The translations under genes and the position numbers were made by a program. A DNA stretch of 64,000 nucleotides from Dendrocalamus latiflorus (Eukaryota; Streptophyta; Magnoliopsida; Poales; Poaceae). Location: contig CM029632.1 in the NCBI GenBank assembly GCA_017311315.1, positions 13,911,014 to 13,975,013 of the forward strand, read 5' to 3'. Positions 33,493 to 46,590 of this stretch are shown here, piece by piece. Each line of letters starts with the position of its first letter. Position 1 is the stretch's first letter. Under the pieces are notes generated by a model. It was not told where the DNA came from, made no database searches, and saw only the letters and a list, made by a program, of their open reading frames with translations.

Positions 33493-34029
33493 TCAAAGAT
33501 ATGTAAAATGAGGTGTTGTACCACCATTCAGCCTGAGACAACCACAAATGCCACCTCTAGCAAAGGCCATGCATCTCAAATAATTCTCTAGGGATTGATT
33601 CACCCTCTCTGTCTGACCGTCGATTTGGGGATGGTAAGCACTGCTCAGTTGCAACCTTACTCCTAATGCTTTTGACAGCTCTTGCCAAAGGGTGCTAGTG
33701 AACACCCAATCTCTATCAGTCACTATGACAACTTGTAGCCCATGCAATTTATATATGTGATCAAGGAACAATCTAACAACTTGTTGGACATTGTAAGGAT
33801 GGCTTAAGGATAGGAAGTGGGCATATTTGGTTAGCTGATCGACTACCACTAATATAACATCATTGTTCTTAGATTTGGGAAGTCCCTCAATAAAGTCCAT
33901 GGTAATATGTGACCAAGCCATGTCAGGAACTGGTAGGGGTTCTAATAGTCCAGGGTAAGGCACATTCTCAGACTTGTTTCTTTGACACATAGCACATTCT
34001 TTAACAAAATGAGAAACCTGTGATTTCAT
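33493..34029 (-). pseudogene. Gypsy integrase core
   Basis: Reads CAMCQRNKSENVPYPGLLEP, WSHITMDFIEGLPKSK, IVTDRDWVFTSTLWQ and AYHPQIDGQTERVNQSLE, so the D, D and E catalytic positions are present. The frame ends early, and the C-terminal part resumes at 33,296 (MVHLKIHPYRHNTLGF). Confidence 0.9.
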
Positions 34030-34697
34030 ACCTGGCCAGTAGAATACTAGTTTGAGCCTTTAATAAGTTGCCCCCTCGCCTGGATGTCCTCCTAATGCTG
34101 AATTGTGAAATGACTTGAGAAATTGATCTTTTAGATTAGTAGTGTTTCCAATGTACAGCCTGTCCTTGTATCTCATCACTCCATTAATTAATGTATATGG
34201 TGGTGAGGCTTCTAGGTCAATCTTGAGTTTTTCTTCCAGCTCTTTACACTTCTCATCTCCTTGATAGCTAAGGATTACCTCGGTGGCCCAATTTGGTATT
34301 GCTGCAATGATGGCTACTAGCTTTTCAGTTGTTAGCCTCCTAGATAAGGCATCAGCAGCCTAGTTTTCTCTTCCCTTCTTGTACTCAATTCGGTAATTAT
34401 ACCCCAAAAGCTTGATTAGTAATTTGTGTTGGACTCCTACTAGCCTCTTCTCCTGGATGAACCTCAAGCTCTGTTGATTTATTTTTATCACTAGCGTTGC
34501 TCCCACCAGATAATGCTTCCATTTCTTCAAAGCTTCTAGGATTGCCAAAGCTTCTTTATCATAAGTGGACATGATAGTGGCCTTTGGGCCTATCGATTTG
34601 CTTAAGAAGGATAAGGGCCTCCCTCCTTACATCAAGACAACCCCCAATCCATTACTGCTAGCATCTGTTTCTAGTATGAATGGTTGTGAGAAATCAG

Positions 34698-34782
34698 GCA
34701 AGGCTAATACTGGTGCTTGTGATAATGCATCCTTAATTCTCTGGAATGCCTGTTGCTATTCTTCCTTGCAAGGCTAATACTG
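34698..34782 (-). repeat. 15-bp direct repeat at the RT deletion junction
   Basis: GCAAGGCTAATACTG occurs at 34,698-34,712 and again at 34,768-34,782. The second copy sits where protease-side sequence (GSDWIYEHNPVSISL) is joined to RNase H-side sequence. Confidence 0.8.
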
Positions 34783-36929
34783 ACTGGATTGTGTTCATAG
34801 ATCCAATCACTTCCATGTATGATGTCATATCCTTTTAATTCCAGTAACTTGAAGTCAGAGATAAACCTCTCCTTGAATGCAATACTCATACTTCCTGCAT
34901 TTACCTTTAGTCATTAGTACTCCAACATTTGCTATTGACACTTTTATAGGATCATGGTTGTATATTTTGTAATTGGCCTTAAGTGCTATCTTAGTTGTTA
35001 TAAAAGTAGTTGTGCTTCCACTATCCACTAGAGCCACTACCCATATTCTACCTAGTCTGACTTTCAAAGTAAAAGTAGAGGCTTCTGTGCTAGTGCCTAA
35101 GATAGCATGCATGGAGATTTGTAGCTCTTACTTATCCTCAGTTCTGTGATCAGGACTGGTAGGTGGGGTACTGAATTCAGCCACTGCCTGCTCCTCTTCT
35201 GCTTCTTCCCCCCTTTCATCCTCAATAGTAATCAGGTGAATTTGCTTCTTGAGCTTACACACATTACTGTGCCCAGGTATCCATGGCTCATTGCACTTAA
35301 AACATTTTCCTTCACTCCACTTAATATTACTAGCTACAGTCATCTTCTCACTTCCCTCCTTAACAAAATTGTTCTGCCCATTAGGTAGATAGCTGCCTTG
35401 CTGGCTCACCTTGCTACTAGTATTAGGTGACCAACTCTAAGTCTTCTTATATAACGAACCACTCTCATAGTTCCTGGCATGAGCATAAGCTTCCACCTGT
35501 TTTGGGAGCTAAGGACTTCAAGGGAATCTTGATATAGCTTTTCAAGCCAAACACAAAATAATCTAGGAAGTACCCTTCCTTCAATATGAGGTTATTCCTT
35601 TTACCAAAGTCATCAGTTCCTCAAATCTATCTATATAGGCTTCCACACTTCCCACTTGAGTTAATGCCCTAAAAGACTCTATCACATCATACCTTATCTC
35701 AATAGCAAATCTCTTATTGACCATCTCACAAAACTATTGCCAATTTATGCCCTTAGTGTCTATCTTATTACTACTAATCCACTGGTCAGCCCTTCCTATT
35801 AAATGGACTTCAGCTATGGCTACCTTCTAATCCTCAGGTGTTTTACCCAATTCAAAGCACTTTTCTACTTTTCTAATCCAAGCTTCTAGTTGATCAAAAT
35901 TGAATTTGGGAAACTCTAGTTTTAGCCCTTTACTGAATTGCTAGTTGTATCCATTCCCCTCTCTATTAGGTGATGCTTGCCATTGGTTTTGTGGAATCTC
36001 AGGAGCTCTAAGCCAGGAGCAACACCAGGGATGTTCACTAGTATTTGGTTGTCCATATCCAGGGGTATGTGATAATTATAATGTGGAGGGGTGTGAGGGG
36101 TACATAAGGAGGGTTTGAAGTGTTGTACTATGGTGCAAATGTATTACTAACCATGACTGGTGGAAAAGCACTAACCCCAAATGTGCCATTAACTGAAGTG
36201 TCGTGTGCCCTGACAGAAGGAAAAAAAACACTGACTCCACATCATCATTAGCTGAGAATGGAGGAATAACAAGAAACCTATTTGGTCCAGTGGTAGAATT
36301 AAATCTTACTTGAGGAAGGTGTGAAGCTGAAGTAGGATTTGGTGTAAATGAGTGGCCACTGCCTGGCGTTGCAAGAGGCATTTCTATTGGAGTGTATGGT
36401 CTGGCCTCCGACTACCCCAATTGATTCCCTTCTCCTTCTAAGATACCTGCAGTGTTGTCCACTTCTACATGCCTATTCCTCTCCACCAATGATTTTAGTA
36501 AATCCATCACTTGGCTCATCTGTGTCGAATTCCTCTACACCTGATCTCGGAGTTGACTCATTTGATCTTGCATATGACTGGAGTTCTCTTCCATCTGTTG
36601 TTGCATACGGTTCACCACCTTCTTTAACTCATCCACTTCACTGGCTAGAATAGATCTGGTCTTCTCCTCCATAGATCTTCCTCCTCTTGGCATCCCAACT
36701 CCCAAATCTTGTTGCCCCCCTAACAGATCCAGAATTTTACAGGAAGAGATGCAAGTCCTCCCAAACCCTCTCTCTGTTAGTTATCAACTCCACTAGATTC
36801 CCACACCAATCTAAGCCTTCTCAAGCTAGCTCCAAAATTTTAATAAGGAAATGAGTTCCCCAACCCTCACTACTCAAGAACAGCTCAGATCTAATATGGT
36901 GAAGGATTCGCTGAGCTCTGATACCAATT

Positions 36930-37287
36930 TTTCAGACCCCGAGGGGGTTGGGGTTGAGCGCAATTGATTTTAGAATAGAGATTTGGGAAATTTGTGGTCG
37001 TCATTGCATGGAAAATTAAAGCAAATGAACAAGGGTAAAGTAGACAGTACTAGGGTTTCATTTCATTGATAACAAATGAAGTTACAAAGGGGAATGCTTA
37101 TATGGAGTATGCAATTCCTCTTGAGTGGCAAAACTAACGTGCAACGACAAAAGTAATAGTAGAAGCTGGACGGATTATAGTAGTGACAAATAACAGCCAA
37201 CAATAACAGTGGGAATTACCATCCATCTGATTTCACTCAACAAAGCGTAGGCTTCGATCTGAGCCCTCCATCTTCTAGCAATAATAG
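36930..37287 (-). repeat. Truncated 5' LTR of the gypsy element
   Basis: It aligns with the other LTR from CAGACCCCGAGGGG to CTAGCAATAATAG, then stops about 49 bases short. Many substitutions separate the two LTRs, so the insertion is old. Confidence 0.85.
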
Positions 37288-38953
37288 GTATTTTGCCAAG
37301 GCGCCCCTTCCTTCCCCTGCCCACAAAAGAACATGCATTCGAGGGTAGAAGGGCCTACTCAAGTGAGTGAGCAGGTGAGCATTCTAACTCTCTGTGTTTA
37401 TTGATTAGTTACGTATAGTTCAGAAATGCGCCTTTTAGTCTTTGTTGTGATTTGTGAAGGAATGACGCTTCCTGCAATGCAAGCATGCATCCGAGGGGAG
37501 GAAGACTCTTGATTCTTGAAGTTCTTCTCATCGACAAGCAGCAGTAGGATGGTAGTGCATCTAAGCATTTGCCCCAGTTCTTTTGGACTACGACTGATGG
37601 CTTTTGGTTATGACTAGTAGATCTAATAAATAGTATCGACTAATAGAAAGTGAAACCAAAGATCAGCTGAAAAGCAAAAAAGAACAGGGCCTTTAAGGTG
37701 TGGCTTCCTATCGTGCCAGCTGTATTGGAGTGATCTTTAGCAGGATTATACATAAGTAAAGTTTGTTCATTTTTTTTATTTTCCTTTGCGAGGAGGTTGT
37801 TCTACATTGAAATTCATAGCATAGTGAGAACTGTCGAATAAACGCAATGACTGTACTGAAAGATTATACACGCATGACACATCAAAAATTCCATGCACTA
37901 GATAGATATGAATAAAACCATCCCTCTTTCAGTCCAAAAAAAATGACCCTGTTTGTTTGCAATGGTTATGTTGTGTTGTGCTTATTTTCCAAAAAAATGT
38001 TTGTGGAAAAGCAATTGTGTAAATTATAGCACCATGTTTGACAAATTAGATTTTACACTATAACAAATTCTACAATTCAATAGTTGATCCTTCTATATTT
38101 CCTCTTGTATGGAATTTTTTTAGCTAATTATCCAATGTCTTCTGTTATTTAGAACATTACAATGTCTCCTTTTGCAATGTAGTTTAGGGGGAGAAACTAG
38201 CCAAACATCTAAATACTTAAAAGTAGTTCTGCCAAATGAGCCTTACCCTAGCCACGTGTGGGCTACCTATGCCTTGTTTATCGGTGTGTAGGTCTAGACT
38301 GGCCATGGAATTTGAGGTTTGATGGAAAACTTAGGTTAATCGTGGCCGAGTCATGCCCTTCTTTTTAAAATAGCAATGCTAGCACAGCCCGACCCACCTA
38401 TGTACACCAAAGTTGAAGGCTAGCGTTTCACCCAAAATGAATCAGGTTGGTTGATAGGCTAGCCTAGCTAGGCCTCATTTGTAATTGAGAAAACCCATAG
38501 GTGACATTTGGATGCACAATAGGATAGGGATAGGATATGAGATGAGATATGTTAGGGCGGGTTTGGATTGGATATGAGTTTCCAATGTTTTTCCCTTGTT
38601 TGGCATTTTTGGATTGGGTGTGGGATAGAATCTTAATTGACTGAAATGCCCTTCTATAGAAAATAATGGAAGAGGGAAACATGCCTTCTTATACGTAAAA
38701 CAAAAGGGAGCTGCTACATGATGGTATACTATTGGGAATGTTTCCAATGGTATAGAGTTTCACTAAGTTTCATCAAGTTTTGCCTCTGCTCCCTATCCCT
38801 CCTCCTCTGTCACTCTCCCTCCCTGCCTTCTTCGCCAGAGCTAGCTGCAACTCCTCGCCCCTTGAAGTGAGCATAAGTATGCTTTGCATTTTCAAATTCA
38901 AGATCTTTACCCTTTCATGTTCAAGGCATTGATTTTCTAGAAGGAGTTATTGT
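37288..38953. other. Spacer with MITE-like segments
   Basis: 37,570-37,700 (GACTGATGGCTTTTGG... AAAGAACAGGGCC) resembles a Tourist copy. 37,940-38,250 and 38,500-38,770 carry MITE-like words (GGATAGGGATAGGATATGAG). No gene found. Confidence 0.4.
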
Positions 38954-39547
38954 AACAACCCAATTTTATCTTCCAAATAAACATGCATGATTTTACATGA
39001 ATTTTAAAATTTTTGGTGCATTTTAATTTTTTTTCCTAAAGCCTCGACGGAGTTTAAGATTTCTAACATAAATCCATTAGCTCAAAAATGGCAAACCAAA
39101 AATTTAAAAAGTGAATTGGATGTTGAGAAACTTTTCCTAAAATTTTTATGTGCAAATTCCTTTTAGAATTCAAATAAAGAACTAAAAGTTTAAACCTTAT
39201 TTAATTTCCCTCTAAGCCAACAAGCCGAAATCCGCCTGTCGGCCCAGTCCACTGCCCCCTCTGCCCGCAGCCCAGCTGAGCCAGCCCCTCCGCGCTAGCC
39301 CACTCACTCCGCACAATCGTGCACCCCTCTCTCTCATGTGCCACTAACAAGTGGACCCTGATCCCACCTATCAGTCGGCTATTGTTCTTCTTCCTCCTCT
39401 CCTTCTCCCTCGCATGTGCTCTCGAGCTCATCTCTTTGCATGTGTTCGTGTGCAAGCAAGCATTGAAGACCTCTACACCTTGAGCCATGTGCGTCATGAC
39501 CTTATCTCGTCATTGCGAGCTTGTCCCGTTGCCAGCTACCCTCTCTA

Positions 39548-39549
<2 letters not shown>

Positions 39550-39591
<42 letters not shown>
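39550..39591. repeat. (CT)n microsatellite
   Basis: About 20 CT dinucleotides, 50 bp upstream of the LTR-like TATA box. Copy number may be unreliable. Confidence 0.95.
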
Positions 39592-39593
<2 letters not shown>

Positions 39594-41156
39594 CGCCCAA
39601 TGCCATTCGTGGCACCCAGACCCTCTTTCCCTCCTCGCCCCTATTTAAGCCCAGCCTTGTGCATCAAAAGCTTCATGCTCACTCACTCAAACTTCCCCCC
39701 AAGCTCACACAACACCAGTGCCTTCGGAGAGGAAGGATTTCCCCATCTTCTCTAAGTTTGGCTATGAGCTCTGCTGCTCGATTCCTCACTGTCCGGTGAA
39801 TCTCCGATGACACCATCTTGCTCATTGAGTTTGCCTCATCCTTTTGTACCTCATGATCACCTTGTCTTGCCTGTTTGCCCTCAAGAAACTCAAAGCCGAT
39901 GTCCTCACTGCCAAACCTTGCACCACCGCCAACCTCACCACCTATTCTTTTTGCTCAGGTGAGTTTCGACCATTGCCATCATGCCATTCTTGCTTGCCTT
40001 GACCCCCTTATGCTAACCCATCCCTTGGATGGCCTTGTTGTGCCCTAGAGCCACCAGGACATGTCCATCGTCTCTGACGTTAGTTAAGCTCTTCACCACT
40101 GTCGTTCTCACACCTCGACCAAAATTCTGGTACGCCCTCCTGCCTTCTTGCAATTCAGCTCAAGACCGACCCTATAGGCTAGCCATAGGACCTTAGGATT
40201 GGAGCCCTCCAACCACATTCACCTAATCTCATCACCACTAGCTACCATGGATAGCATGGCACACCATGTGATAAGCCATGAGCAATGCTCCATTAGTTCT
40301 GTCCTAGCTTATAGATCATGAAACCGCCCTCAAATTGAGGAATTAGGTAGAAAACCCAAGGTTTGCCGTTGCTGACCATGTCACCACTGCTTGGCTCACC
40401 GCTGACCTCACCTCGACAACCCTAGTTTCTGAGCCACACCTAAAACACTATTGGCAACCCACTGACCCAATTGCACCCTTAACCTTGGCCTGAGCATGAC
40501 TCTATGCCCTTGCTGTCGTACCACCTCTCACCGTCAGCTAGCCACTACTGTAGTGCTCCTCACTAAGCACTGTTGTCACCCAAAGCTAGCTCCCAACCCA
40601 GGCATTCCATGTTTGCCCATGACAGAGCTTTCTAACCTCCCCCTCGCTGGTGGCGAGCTCGCCAAAGAGCTCCACTGAGAGCCTCTCTGTAGTGCCTTCT
40701 AGGCTCACTGACTGGTGGACTCCAACTGTTAGTTAGTTAATTAAGCTCAAGGACTAAGTTAACTATTAGTATGACATGTTGTCCCTACAAGGATTAGAAT
40801 CCTAATTAGCTTTAGTTAAAAACCTAGAACTCACTAACATGTGGACCCCGCCCTTTTATACCATCGCATAAACTAAGCCCATAGACCACTTCACTGACAT
40901 GTGGGTCCCACTCTCTAGAAATAGCTGCACGGACCAAGTCTATGTGAGCCATGACCCCACCTGTTAGTCTCATCCTTTTCCTAAATAAAAATAAATAGAA
41001 AACATAAATAAAACTCCCTGAACCTCACCTGTCGGCCCATTAACAATTTCCTTAAGGAAAACAATTAGAAAAGAAAAGAAAAACCCCAGCCACCCCACCT
41101 GTCAACCACCAAAGATTTTTTCTTAAGAAAAACAATTGAAAAGAAAAGGAAATTCC

Positions 41157-41399
41157 GGGCTTGTTCTTTTTGGCTGAAGCTTATGGCTTTTGGCTGCGGC
41201 TTATGGCTTTTGGACTGTTTGTGTGAGAGATTACAGAGTAACAGAAACTCATGTGCGATTTTTGCCGATATAAATGAAGTCGGTAAAGTATGTACTACAA
41301 TTAACTAGTAGACCCTATCTTGAAAAGATACTCCATTTAAAAGCTAGTTACTGCAGAAAAGCCGAAAATCAACTTTTAGAAGCTGAAAAGAACAGGGCC
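41157..41399 (+). mobile_element. Tourist-like MITE, 243 bp
   Basis: Ends GGGCTTGTTCTTTT and AAAAGAACAGGGCC are inverted repeats. The flanks carry the 3-bp direct repeat TCC. It contains the family words GCTTATGGCTTTTGGCTG and TTTAAAAGCTAGTTACTG. Confidence 0.75.
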
Positions 41400-42069
41400 T
41401 CCAGCTGGTCCAACCTGTCAGAAATTTTAAAATTTTTGGAATTTCATTTCAGTTCAAACTTTGAAAAGCCATAACTTCTTTATTTTAATTTCAAATATAT
41501 TGATTGTTGTTTCTAAATTCATCTAAATTGAAAACCTTTTCAATAGTATCAAAATCATAATTTTTAGAGTTTATTTGAGTTTCACTTGGACGTTTGATTG
41601 AATGTGGATGGTTTCGTGTGTATAGGCTTCGACGTTTCGGACGCACTATTGCTGATGAATAAGATCTCACCCTAGCCACATTTGATTAAGTCAAGTCCTT
41701 ATAGTTGATCATGTTGAACCTAGTTTTTAAATATCAATATTTTACTTTCAAATATACATGCATGATTATTAGGAATAATTGTTAAAATGCTATGTTAAAG
41801 GTTGATTGCCTAGTTATATCATGAACTTGATACTTAGTGTTACCCTCATTGATTATTGTATATTCCCTTGCCATGTGACCTAGGATACTTACAAGTATTG
41901 ATAACTCCAACATTGTTTAAGCTTTTGTGGATTATGGTTGTGCTTAGAAATGCCTTAGTAATAAAATAAAATACGACACAAACATTAACAACTGAACATG
42001 AAAACATGATAATAATGATAACATAGGTTATCACTGGAAATAGAAAAATATTTTCTAAAATGGTGAGGC

Positions 42070-42215
42070 TGGTTGGAGATCAGTGTAGGGATTGCACATA
42101 CTGGATTGGCCGTGCAGGGATTGCACGTGTCATCTTTAGATTGATCATGCAGGGATTGCACGCATCATTTTTTGGATGGGCCATGTAAGGATTGCACGTG
42201 ATTGGTCTTGCCTGG
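42070..42215. repeat. Degenerate repeats of GGATTGCACG
   Basis: Four units of the form GGCCGTGCAGGGATTGCACG occur with about 40-50 bp spacing inside the LTR-like sequence. Confidence 0.65.
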
Positions 42216-43460
42216 GTCGTTTAAGGACCGAATTCTTGTAATCATCTTTTTTACACACAAATCATGCAACCACAAGTCTGGTTATAGGACAGACCTGGCC
42301 CACTAATTTGCTTAGCTTCAGTGTGAATCCTGCGTAATAGAATGCTAGGTGGATTATGGATTTCTGTTGTGATTGGTGGGAGTGACTCGTAACGCTCACT
42401 GTTCTTTGTGGATTTTGTAAACGTGAAGGGCCATAGACTCCCTAGTAACTTAGTACCTCATTAAAAATGTAGCCCGAGAAAGGAATGTTATGGAGGTGAG
42501 GCGTAACCCAGGATGGGAACGGTCACTGTTACTAGTGTTGAGGATTCACCCTTGAATGGGAGTAAGCATCGTAGCTAAGTATTGTAAAAAAAACTTGTTA
42601 TGATTTTCTCAGTCGCACACCTACGAAAGCGTGTAGTGGTCAATATTATGAGTTAATCATATCTTATAGGTAAAGTTGTACAATCTCTACAAAATGTTAA
42701 AAATCTATTCGAATAGCTGTACCCCGGACATAGGCAAAATTGTAGAAACGTTACACTTGTGTAGTTTTCATAAATAAATAATAAACTAATAATGGTTGTG
42801 ATGACCAAATTTGAAAATGGAAATGAAAGCGGAGGGGTTTCCCACTCATGATAAATTGGGAATGAAAGTGAAGGGATTTTGCTCTCATGATAAACTTGAC
42901 TCAAAAGGGATATTAATTTTAAATATAAAAATAGCTAAGTCATAGGTTTGAAATCTAACTAAATTAATATATTTGATAAATTGGCTTTATGCTCAAAGAG
43001 ACATAAGACGCTCACTTGTATAAGCCTTGCATGTAGATGTATATGTAGTTGCATTCTGCTATAGGGATTTGCTAAGTACTTTTGTACTCATTGTTGCTTA
43101 ATATATGGTCTTAGATTACGAGAGTGAGGACCTAGTATATGGATTCATCTAGACCTCCTACTATGACATGGAAAACGAAGACTAGGACTAAGGTTTAACC
43201 CCAGTTGATTGCCTGTGGCAGATCATAGAGGCCATTTCGATTCAATTACTTTTTCACTACTTTGTTATGAATAATCTCATTTGGCCTATCGGTCAGTTAT
43301 ATAAAACTTGGTCATAAGATATATTTATGATTGCCTACATAATATCAAATGCTCATTTTACTTGTTCGTATGTATGGATGTGATATTTATGGATAGTATT
43401 GTGTGAGCTAACTACTAATCCAGGGACTAACTCTAAATATACAAGAGATTCAAATTGTCA

Positions 43461-44738
43461 GATCCAGATCCCCATAATTATTGAGCCAAATAAAAAATTA
43501 TCAGATGAAGTTCTTCCCTAATGAATTTACACATGATAATATTAAAAACTAGTTACTATCTAATGTGTGTGTGTATTATGTCTACTCAGATTTGAAACCG
43601 TTGTTGACTTGAAGGCAGAGAGAGAACAATGTGAGCTTGCTATCCACAAAATTCAAGAAGATATCTACAAAAAAAAACTCAGAAAAAATAAGCCAAATTA
43701 TCTATAGAAAATACAGAAGAACATGTGCCGAATTATCTTTCTGGTCTCACGGGCAAGACATGTCCAATAATACATTTTTCCTTAAAAATACTGTAGAACC
43801 GGTACATGTACTTTTAGCGGCGAGTGCTATAGCGTTGATTTAGAGCATCGCCCAATTACTGCAGCGCTGACTTTAGGATCTAGTTGACTACTGTAGCACC
43901 GCTTAGCATGCTATATATATGGGCCGGGGTACCCCTCCATCTAATAGAGTTGAAATTTTCAGGATTTAAAGTATTCTTGTTCTAGAGTTTGAGTGAGATT
44001 AATTCTACTTCTATAAAATTAGGAATTATTTGAGAGTTCTTGTCTCCATTGTTTTTATGTTTGTCTCCGCAAATGCAAGAACACGTTTACTCTCCGTGAG
44101 CAAGTAGACAAAGGGATCAAAGCGTGTGGTTGAGTGAATCGAGTGTTGCAAGTTGCCGTAACAGAGACGGTGGTTAGTGATGCCATCCATCATGTTGCAC
44201 TAGTCCAGTTATCTCCAATCAAACGTTGTGAAGATCAGGCACACTCCCCACATCACCCCTTCTCCGCCTCCCCCCATCGACGACAGACGGCAACCTTGCC
44301 ACCTCGTCGTCTCTCCTCCTCCGGCGTTCCGCTCAATCTAATATTCAGTACATCATTGTCTAGCCGTGTCTCCCTTCACCGCCCTCCGCTACCGCCCAAC
44401 ATCCTCCATCGTCATCCACTACTGAACCAACAGGCTTCTCAGCCTCTCTATATATTCGGAGGGTGCAGTGAACCAGGGGAAAAAGGAAGCCAAAAGGCTG
44501 ATCGATACGGGGAGGGATCAGCGAAGTGAACTCCACGTCGGCAAGCGACCGGAGATCCATCAGAAGAAAGTGTCCTTAATGCTGTCCATGCTTTGTCATC
44601 TCTTATCCTCTTGCGACGTTAATCATTTAAAGTTATTCAGCACTTGATCCAGGACGATGGAACACTAATTAGGTATGTGTTTGCATGCCTTGAAGTTTTT
44701 CCACAAAAAATAATTATTAAACTTTTTTATACCAAAGT
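43461..44738. other. Spacer with LTR-promoter-like segment
   Basis: 43,900-44,130 has GCTATATATATGGGCC and downstream words typical of a retrotransposon leader. 44,220-44,560 is pyrimidine-rich and open but has no recognised domain. Confidence 0.35.
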
Positions 44739-44922
44739 TGATGTTACTTTCTTTAATAAAAGAAAGCATTTACCAATGTTGATGCTACTTTCTTTAATAA
44801 AAGAAATCACACGTCATTATGTCAACATGCATGTGTTAATAATAGCATTTACCAATGTTGATGCTACTTTCTTTAATAAAAGAAAGAACATGTCATTATG
44901 TCAACATGCATGTGTTAATAAT
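44739..44922. repeat. 79-bp tandem repeat, two copies plus a partial
   Basis: CATTTACCAATGTTGATGCT... TGTTAATAATA recurs at 44,767 and 44,846. A partial unit (GATGTTACTTTCTTTAATAA) precedes at about 44,739. Confidence 0.85.
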
Positions 44923-46590
44923 ATGATTCGTTTGTTAATTTGTTTTTATAGCTTAACAGTTCGTTGGAATGGCAATATAATAAAATGCTCCATTCCAAGA
45001 AATTAACAAATTTGGTTGTGTGGTTTAAAAGAAAAACTATGGTTGTGGCTCCAATGTTGGGAACATTTTGCCCTATATTTTTTTTTCAATATCCGGTTCC
45101 CTGTTTGCACTAGGTACAAAATCTAGGCAAAAAACTGACACAAATACATCCTGCATATCAGTCTGCATATATATAATTTTGTTGGAGGAAAGTGAGATCA
45201 TCCATGCAACATAGTGATTGCGCTGTTTACTATGATTTGATCGGAAAAGAGAGCTGAAAAGATGTTTCACAACAGCACGGCATCGGCATCGCTAGCTTGC
45301 ACATAATTTTCGAACGAACAGTTGGAGTTGGTCCAAACTCTTCTCCATCAAATAACGTAATACCATGTGTTCAAGGAAAGGGTACCTGCAGATTGCCCTA
45401 TATCAGGTGTCTCTTCTCTTCTTTCATTTTTTTCTTGGGTTTCCCCTGAAGTTGATGTCCATACTCGTGCACTCATGAATCCATGTTGCAAATCTTCCAT
45501 GGTCCCTAAAATTGTCTCTTGCCCTGGTCTAACCAAGAAAGAAAGGCACCAATTGTCCGCTTCACTTGGCTAGACCAAGAAGCACACCCCTTGCGCTTCT
45601 TTCCCTTCGCTTTACACCTTTTACAGCAACCACACACACAGGACAATACTGCGCATGCAGTATCGGTGTCAATTCAAGTCAATGGGCTTTCTTGGCAAAA
45701 TTCATCGATCATTCTGAACATGTACACGTCCATTTCACTGAATGCATCTGTATCCCGGTTCATCAGCACAAAAATACAATGGAGCAGCTGAAAAAACCAA
45801 AGCCCAGCTCAACTGAAAAAAAAAAGCTCCCAGACATTGATCGATAGTGTTGTTTCGACAATAAGTTGAGTACGCCAAAGTAGACCTTATTTTTTCTGAA
45901 GAAATCCTGGATATACACGAGTTACACACACTTTACAATGTTCTTTTTGGCTGCGGTTTATGGTTTTTAGCTGAAATTTTTGAATTTTGGCTGTTTGCGA
46001 CAGAGATTATGGAGAGAGATACTCGCTTGCGATTTTGGTTGATACAGATATTAAACTTTTAACGTATATTATAATTAACTTGTAGATCCCGTTTTAAGAA
46101 AATACTCTATTTGAAAGTTAGGTACTGTAGCAAAAGCCAAAAACCGCTTTTAGAAGCCGTGAAGAACAGGCCGTACAAGCCATCAGGTGAAAGAGGTTAT
46201 TTTTTAAAACTGTGGGGGTTTTGCACCACTAACCCTCTTGTGTGCCTCTCTCGTGGTTGTGGAGATGCCACCATGCCACAAAGAAGGGCCATCCCCTTGA
46301 GGGAAAAAGCCCTTTTTTTCCTAGAAAGGCAGGTTTGTGTTGTTTGTGGTGGATTCCACTTCATGGCGGTAGAAACTCCAGAACTCTGCTTCTTGGTGGC
46401 TTTTGTATTGGTTTAAATCGCACCAAGTGCGCGATATGCAATAATGGAGTGCAGCAGCAGCAGAAAGCAATTCAAGGCATGTCTGCTCTGTTCTCCTGTC
46501 TTGGTTCATTGACATCGACCCCTATATGTACGTGAAATCTTCAGTTAAAGAAGCCAAGTGAGGTGCCACTCTTGTTCATCCTGGTTCATC
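44923..46590. other. Upstream region of the NPF gene with a MITE
   Basis: No gene was recognised. A Tourist-like MITE lies at 45,939-46,169. The transporter promoter should lie in 46,170-46,590, but no confident TATA box was chosen. Confidence 0.4.
45939..46169 (+). mobile_element. Tourist-like MITE
   Basis: Starts GTTCTTTTTGGCTGCGG and ends AAGAACAGGCC, with the shared internal words GAGATACTCGCTTGCGATTT and TTGATACAGAT also found at 62.5 kb. The left terminus lacks the GGGCC. Confidence 0.65.

Larger units (their letters stand above)
32442..37287 (-). mobile_element. Ty3/gypsy chromovirus-type retrotransposon, RT-deleted, 5' LTR truncated
   Basis: LTR-like repeats occur at 32,442-32,848 and 36,930-37,287. 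Inside, on the minus strand, are a gag zinc finger (CFKCNEPWIPGHSNVC, near 35,290), an aspartic protease (VVALVDSGSTTTFITT, near 35,030), RNase H (STYDKEALAILEALKKW, near 34,550), integrase (33,493-34,029) and a chromodomain-like tail (QWLVHWVNLPQESTTWED, near 32,930). A Met-tRNA primer site lies at about 36,915-36,926 and a purine tract AAGAGGGGGAG beside the 32,848 LTR end. The reverse transcriptase core is missing, and stops interrupt the remaining frames. The 36,930 LTR lacks about 49 terminal bases. The element is dead. Confidence 0.9.
38954..43460 (+). repeat. Long gypsy-type LTR-like sequence, possibly solo
   Basis: It begins TGTAACAACCCAATTTTA, a style common for long grass gypsy LTRs, and contains a TATA box in CCCTATTTAAGCCC (39,639-39,652) followed by a leader-like region. 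The 3' part has GTGAGGACCTAGTATATGGA and other words familiar from such LTRs. The right end, a partner LTR and a target duplication were not found, so limits are approximate. No protein domain was seen. A Tourist-like MITE lies inside at 41,157. Confidence 0.45.

Noticed and set aside
39351..39755. Serine/leucine-rich frames over the CT microsatellite
   Set aside because: Low-complexity translation of (CT)n with no domain.
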